Source of the DNA: Streptomyces sp. CB01249
Lineage (GTDB): Bacteria > Actinomycetota > Actinomycetes > Streptomycetales > Streptomycetaceae
NCBI RefSeq assembly: GCF_001905735.1
Contig: NZ_LISW01000004.1
Span: 611,038 to 675,037 of the forward strand
Reading direction: 5' to 3'
Length of the DNA: 64,000 nucleotides
Numbering within the stretch: the first letter of the stretch is position 1; each line of letters starts with the position of its first letter. Under the pieces are notes generated by a model. That model had not been told where the DNA came from and did no database searches. It saw only the letters and a list, made by a program, of their open reading frames with translations. A program made the translations under genes and the position numbers. This document shows, piece by piece, positions 60,816 through 64,000 of this stretch.

Positions 60816-60861
60816 TTGACGGCGATGCCCCGTCGGAGCCAATATTCATCACATGATGAAT
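60816..60861 (+). promoter_or_regulatory. Promoter and palindromic operator over the ABC start codon
   Basis: TTGACG (60816-60821) is followed after 18 nt by CAATAT (60840-60845), 7 nt from the ATG at 60853. A palindrome with perfect 8-bp arms and a 2-nt centre, ATTCATCA-CA-TGATGAAT (60844-60861), covers the -10 edge, the start point and the start codon. Confidence 0.6.
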
Positions 60862-61620
60862 TCTTCGGGCGTCGCCGTCGAGGCCCGTGGCCTCACCGTC
60901 CAACGAGGCAGCCGCACGGTCCTCAAGGGCCTCGACTTCACCGTCGAACCCGGCAGGATCACCGGCCTCCTCGGCCCCTCCGGCTGCGGCAAATCCACCC
61001 TCATGCGCGCCGTCGTGGGCACCCAGGCCAAGGTCACCGGCACCCTCCAGGTCCTCGGCAGCCCCGCAGGACACCCCTCCCTCCGCCCCCGCGTCGGGTA
61101 CGTCACCCAGGCGCCGTCCGTCTACACCGACCTCACCGTCCGCCAGAACCTCGACTACTTCGCGGCGATCCTCCAGCCGGGCCGCGCCCACCGCGACGCC
61201 CGCCACGAGGCCGTCACCCGCGCGCTCACCGAGGTCGACCTGACCAGCCACGAGGACGCCCTCGCCGGCAACCTGTCCGGCGGCCAGCGCACCCGCGTCT
61301 CGCTCGCCGTCGCCCTCCTCGGCACTCCCGACCTGCTCGTCCTGGACGAACCGACCGTCGGCCTCGACCCGGTCCTGCGCCGCGACCTGTGGCAGCTCTT
61401 CCACACCCTCGCCGCCGGACGCGGCACCGCGCTCCTCATCTCCTCCCACGTCATGGACGAGGCCGAACGCTGCCACCGCCTCCTCCTCATGCGCGAGGGC
61501 GAGATCCTCGCCGACGACACCCCGGACGCCCTGCGCACCGCCGCCGGCACCGACACCGTCGAAGCGGCCTTCCTCCACCTGGTCGACGCGGCCGCCACCC
61601 GCAAGGAGAACGCCCGATGA
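60853..61620 (+). CDS. ABC transporter ATPase (DrrA/CcmA type)
   Basis: A 255-residue ATPase. Walker A GPSGCGKST (residues ~41-49), Q-loop YVTQAP, signature NLSGGQRTR, Walker B LLVLDEPTVGLDP and switch His SSHVMDEAE are intact. It is closest in style to daunorubicin-type and multidrug exporters with a separate permease. Start ATG 60853 (or the next codon, also ATG) sits inside an 18-bp palindrome and has no ribosome-binding site. Its stop overlaps the permease ATG (ATGA). Likely a regulated efflux system. Confidence 0.93.
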   Translation: MMNSSGVAVEARGLTVQRGSRTVLKGLDFTVEPGRITGLLGPSGCGKSTLMRAVVGTQAKVTGTLQVLGSPAGHPSLRPRVGYVTQAPSVYTDLTVRQNLDYFAAILQPGRAHRDARHEAVTRALTEVDLTSHEDALAGNLSGGQRTRVSLAVALLGTPDLLVLDEPTVGLDPVLRRDLWQLFHTLAAGRGTALLISSHVMDEAERCHRLLLMREGEILADDTPDALRTAAGTDTVEAAFLHLVDAAATRKENAR

Positions 61621-62393
61621 GCACCACGGCCCCCACCACCACCGGCACCGCACCGCTGAGCCCGGCCCGCACCCTCGCCACCGCCGCCCGCGTCCTGCGC
61701 CAGCTCGCTCACGACCCCCGTACGGTCGCGCTGCTCCTGCTGATCCCGGTCGTCCTGATCACGCTGCTGCGGTTCGTCTTCGACGGCAGCCCGCAGACCT
61801 TCGACTCGACCGGCGCCTCCCTGCTCGGGATCTTCCCGCTGATCACGATGTTCCTGGTGACCTCGATCGCCACCCTGCGCGAACGCACCTCCGGCACCCT
61901 GGAACGCCTGCTCTCGATGCCCCTCGGCAAGGGCGACCTCATCGCGGGTTACGCGCTCGCCTTCGGCGCCGTCGCCGTCCTCCAGTCGCTCCTGGCCACC
62001 GGCCTGTCGGTGTGGGCCCTCGGCCTGGACGTCATGGGGTCGCCGTGGCTGCTGCTCCTGGTGGCCCTGCTCGACGCGCTGCTCGGCACGGCACTCGGGC
62101 TGTTCGTCTCGGCGTTCGCGGCCTCCGAGTTCCAGGCCGTGCAGTTCATGCCCGCGGTGATCTTCCCGCAGCTGCTCCTCTGCGGCCTCTTCATCCCGCG
62201 CGACCAGATGGCGCCGGCCCTGGAGGGCGTCTCGGACGTGCTGCCGATGTCGTACGCCGTGGACGGGATGAACCAGGTGCTCCACCACACCGACGTCACC
62301 GGCGACTTCGTCCGCGACATCCTCATCGTGGCGGGCTGCGCCCTGCTCGTCCTGGCCCTGGGCGCGGCCACCCTCCGCCGCCGCACCGCCTGA
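61617..62393 (+). CDS. ABC-2 type transporter permease
   Basis: A 258-residue membrane protein with six helices: TVALLLLIPVVLITLLRFVF, LLGIFPLITMFLVTSIATL, DLIAGYALAFGAVAVLQSLL, LLLVALLDALLGTALGLFVSA, VIFPQLLLCGLFIPRDQM and ILIVAGCALLVLALGAATL. The ABC-2 hallmark ERTSGTLERLLSMPL is present. It pairs with the ATPase upstream, overlapping it by 4 bp, to form a drug or lipid exporter. Confidence 0.93.
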   Translation: MSTTAPTTTGTAPLSPARTLATAARVLRQLAHDPRTVALLLLIPVVLITLLRFVFDGSPQTFDSTGASLLGIFPLITMFLVTSIATLRERTSGTLERLLSMPLGKGDLIAGYALAFGAVAVLQSLLATGLSVWALGLDVMGSPWLLLLVALLDALLGTALGLFVSAFAASEFQAVQFMPAVIFPQLLLCGLFIPRDQMAPALEGVSDVLPMSYAVDGMNQVLHHTDVTGDFVRDILIVAGCALLVLALGAATLRRRTA

Positions 62394-62467
62394 CGGGGCG
62401 GTGCGAAGATGGCGCCGACGAGCACTGAGCACCGCGCACATCGAGCACCGCCCGGAGGGTGAACGGC

Positions 62468-63277
62468 ATGACCCAGACAGTTGCAGTCCTCGGTACCGGC
62501 AAGATCGGCGAGGCCCTGCTCAGCGGGATGATCCGGGCCGGCTGGCGCCCGTCGAACCTCCTGGTCACCACCCGCCGCTCGGACCGGGCCGCCGAACTGC
62601 GCGACCGCTACGGCGTGGACGCGGTCACCAACGCGGAGGCCGCCAAGCGGGCCGACATCCTCATCCTCGCGGTCAAGCCCCAGGACATGGGTCGCCTCCT
62701 GGACGAGCTGGCCCCGCACCTCACCGCGGACCGCCTGGTCATCAGCGCGGCGGCCGGCATCACGACCGCGTTCATCGAGGACCGCCTCACCGCCGGCACC
62801 CCGGTCGTCCGCGTCATGCCGAACACCCCCGTCCTGGTGGACGAGGGCATGTCCGTCATCTCGGGGGGCAGCCACGCCACGGGGGACCACCTCGCCTCGA
62901 CGGACGCGATCTTCAAGGGCGTGGGCAAGACCCTGCGCGTCCCGGAGTCCCAGCAGGACGCGGCCACCGCCCTGTCCGGCTCGGGCCCGGCGTACTTCTA
63001 CTTCCTGGTCGAAGCGATGACGGACGCCGGCATCCTGCTCGGCCTGCCGCGCGCCCAGGCCCACGACCTCATCGTCCAGGCCGCGATCGGCGCCGCCGTG
63101 ATGCTCCGGGACAGCGGCGAGCACCCGGTCAAGCTCCGCGAGGCCGTCACCAGCCCGGCCGGCACGACCATCAGCGCCATCCGGGAGCTGGAGAACCACG
63201 GCGTACGCGCGGCCCTCATCGCCGCACTCGAAGCGGCCCGCGACCGCAGCCGCGAACTGGCCTCCGGCAACGGCTGA
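62468..63277 (+). CDS. proC: Pyrroline-5-carboxylate reductase
   Basis: A 269-residue NADPH-dependent enzyme for the last step of proline synthesis. It has the dinucleotide motif G9-T-G11-K-I-G14, AVKPQDMGRLLDEL, VVRVMPNTPVLVDEGMSVIS and the C-terminal signature HPVKLREAVTSPAGTTISAIRELE. ATG 62468 is preferred because GGAGGG is 8 nt before it; an in-frame GTG 9 bases upstream overlaps that site. It is the last protein gene before the rRNA leader. Confidence 0.96.
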   Translation: MTQTVAVLGTGKIGEALLSGMIRAGWRPSNLLVTTRRSDRAAELRDRYGVDAVTNAEAAKRADILILAVKPQDMGRLLDELAPHLTADRLVISAAAGITTAFIEDRLTAGTPVVRVMPNTPVLVDEGMSVISGGSHATGDHLASTDAIFKGVGKTLRVPESQQDAATALSGSGPAYFYFLVEAMTDAGILLGLPRAQAHDLIVQAAIGAAVMLRDSGEHPVKLREAVTSPAGTTISAIRELENHGVRAALIAALEAARDRSRELASGNG

Positions 63278-63309
63278 CACCCACGCGTCGGCCCCGGTCA
63301 ACCCCGGGG

Positions 63310-63338
63310 TTGACACGCCCCCTCCCGATCCGTAGTGT
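63310..63338 (+). promoter_or_regulatory. rrn promoter with consensus -35/-10
   Basis: TTGACA (63310-63315), 17 nt, TAGTGT (63333-63338): the best housekeeping-sigma (HrdB) match in the window. Confidence 0.75.
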
Positions 63339-63488
63339 GCTCCGAGTTGTCCGACGTGAGCGCCGACCCCGGTCGGTCCCCGGACAGCCATTCCGCAAGA
63401 AACACAACGAGCACGCGACGGCTGTCGCATGTCTTGGCGTGCGCTTATGCGAAATGAGGAATCCGCGTTCGAAAGGGCGCGACCCCGA

Positions 63489-63519
63489 TTGGCGTCGGGG
63501 CCCAGGATTCCGCTAATGT
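63489..63519 (+). promoter_or_regulatory. rrn promoter, second
   Basis: TTGGCG (63489-63494), 19 nt, TAATGT (63514-63519). Confidence 0.45.
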
Positions 63520-63569
63520 CTCACTCGTCGGAACGGCCCAACGGCCGGGAAGACAAGCCCCGCTGACTG

Positions 63570-63601
63570 GGAATCAGGCCCGAAAGGATCTGATAGAGTC
63601 G
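63570..63601 (+). promoter_or_regulatory. rrn promoter of the duplicated type, third
   Basis: GGGAATC, CGAAAG and TCTGATAGAGTCGGA form a block repeated about 101 bp downstream; the extended -10 is TGATAGAGT (-10 TAGAGT 63594-63599). No consensus -35. Confidence 0.55.
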
Positions 63602-63670
63602 GACTCGCCGGAAAGGGAAACGCGAAAGCGAAGAACTGGAAAGCGAAAATCGCTTGACCCGCTTCGACCG

Positions 63671-63702
63671 GGAATCGGACACGAAAGAGTCTGATAGAGT
63701 CG
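63671..63702 (+). promoter_or_regulatory. rrn promoter of the duplicated type, fourth
   Basis: Second copy of the GGGAATC...CGAAAG...TCTGATAGAGTCGGA block, -10 TAGAGT at 63695-63700, periodicity 101 bp from the previous copy. Confidence 0.55.
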
Positions 63703-63991
63703 GAAACGCAAGACCGAAGGGAAGCGCCCGGAGGAAAGCCCCAGAAAATGTTCTGTGGGTGAGTACAAAGGAAGCGTCCGTTCCTTGAGAACTCAACAGC
63801 GTGCCAAAAGTCAACGCCAGATATGTTGATACCCCGGCCTGCTTCGGCAGGTTGGTGGTTCCTTTGAAAGCCCTGCACGGTCCCTTGGGGATCGGGTAGG
63901 CAAAACACAGCGAGGACGCAGTGGACGACGGGTCATATTCCGACCTTGTCGTTCCGCTCTCGTGATGTGTCTCCCGATGACGGGAAAACAT

Positions 63992-64000
63992 TCACGGAGA
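63992..64000 (+). rRNA. rrs: 16S rRNA, first bases only
   Basis: The window ends in TCACGGAGA, the 5' end of Streptomyces 16S rRNA (normally followed by GTTTGATCCTGG). The leader immediately upstream supports this. Only about nine bases of the gene are inside the window. Confidence 0.75.

Larger units (their letters stand above)
63278..63991 (+). other. rRNA operon promoter and leader region
   Basis: About 700 bp without a protein gene. It contains four promoter-like elements (annotated separately), then a leader with TTGAGAACTCAACAGCG (63785-63801), a conserved Streptomyces pre-rRNA leader motif. A CCTGC-TTCG-GCAGG hairpin (63838-63851) and sequence that should pair across the 16S gene for RNase III processing follow. 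Base composition is richer in A/T than the coding DNA. Confidence 0.85.

Overview
The window is high-GC actinobacterial chromosome, almost certainly from a Streptomyces. Third codon positions are nearly all G or C. The gene order (ppa-dacB-tilS-hpt-ftsH-folE-folB-folK-folP, then panC-nadB-nadC-coaX, lsr2, clpC, sigE-cseA-cseB-cseC, disA-radA, ilvD, proC, rrn leader) matches the conserved core of Streptomyces chromosomes. No prophage, insertion sequence, CRISPR array, tRNA or secondary-metabolite cluster is visible. The novelty is in gene pairings, domain fusions and regulatory DNA rather than in a foreign island.

Layout. 1-12,030: end of a ThrE-type exporter, pyrophosphatase, a PBP4-type D,D-carboxypeptidase, a DUF2342-type zinc metalloprotease, tRNA-Ile lysidine synthetase, hypoxanthine phosphoribosyltransferase, FtsH, and folate genes (folE forward; folP, an NTF2-like gene, folB and folK reverse). 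12,050-19,000: an MprF-like aminoacyl-lipid synthase divergent from an Ag85-like esterase, then an osmoprotectant ABC system. 19,031-26,560: a coiled-coil membrane protein, an orphan NuoD beside a MidA/NDUFAF7-family methyltransferase, a NarL-type two-component pair, an ArsR-type regulator and a PLP lyase. 26,721-32,254: one compact operon joining CoA (DUF2520, panC, coaX) and NAD (nadB, nadC) synthesis. 32,362-41,023: small hypotheticals, a BlaI-type repressor, a GNAT, Lsr2, ClpC, a Tat lipoprotein beta-propeller and an M23 endopeptidase. 41,069-46,733: a TetR/MFS efflux pair with a large inverted repeat between them, then the cell-envelope stress operon sigE-cseA-cseB-cseC. 47,039-53,788: MutY, a secreted low-complexity protein, DisA, RadA and a large sigma-like/zinc-finger/TM/BACON fusion. 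53,790-63,277: a Cys-rich protein, Ppx/GppA phosphatase, a TIM-barrel epimerase, TetR, IlvD, a methyltransferase, an ABC efflux pair and ProC. 63,300-64,000: the multi-promoter leader of an rRNA operon, with the 16S 5' end at the last bases.

Themes. Envelope maintenance recurs (dacB, MprF-like, M23, sigE-cse, FtsH). Protein quality control (ClpC, FtsH), genome integrity (MutY, RadA, DisA) and cofactor synthesis (folate, CoA, NAD) make up most of the rest. The observations I rate highest are the NuoD paralogue/MidA pairing, the single-chain sigma-like + HX3CX2C zinc finger + BACON protein, a 25-bp-arm inverted-repeat element between two divergent promoters, operators inferred from palindromes (TetR/MFS, BlaI-type, and the ABC operon start codon), and the many genes with a TANNNT hexamer 6-7 nt before the start codon, consistent with leaderless transcripts.
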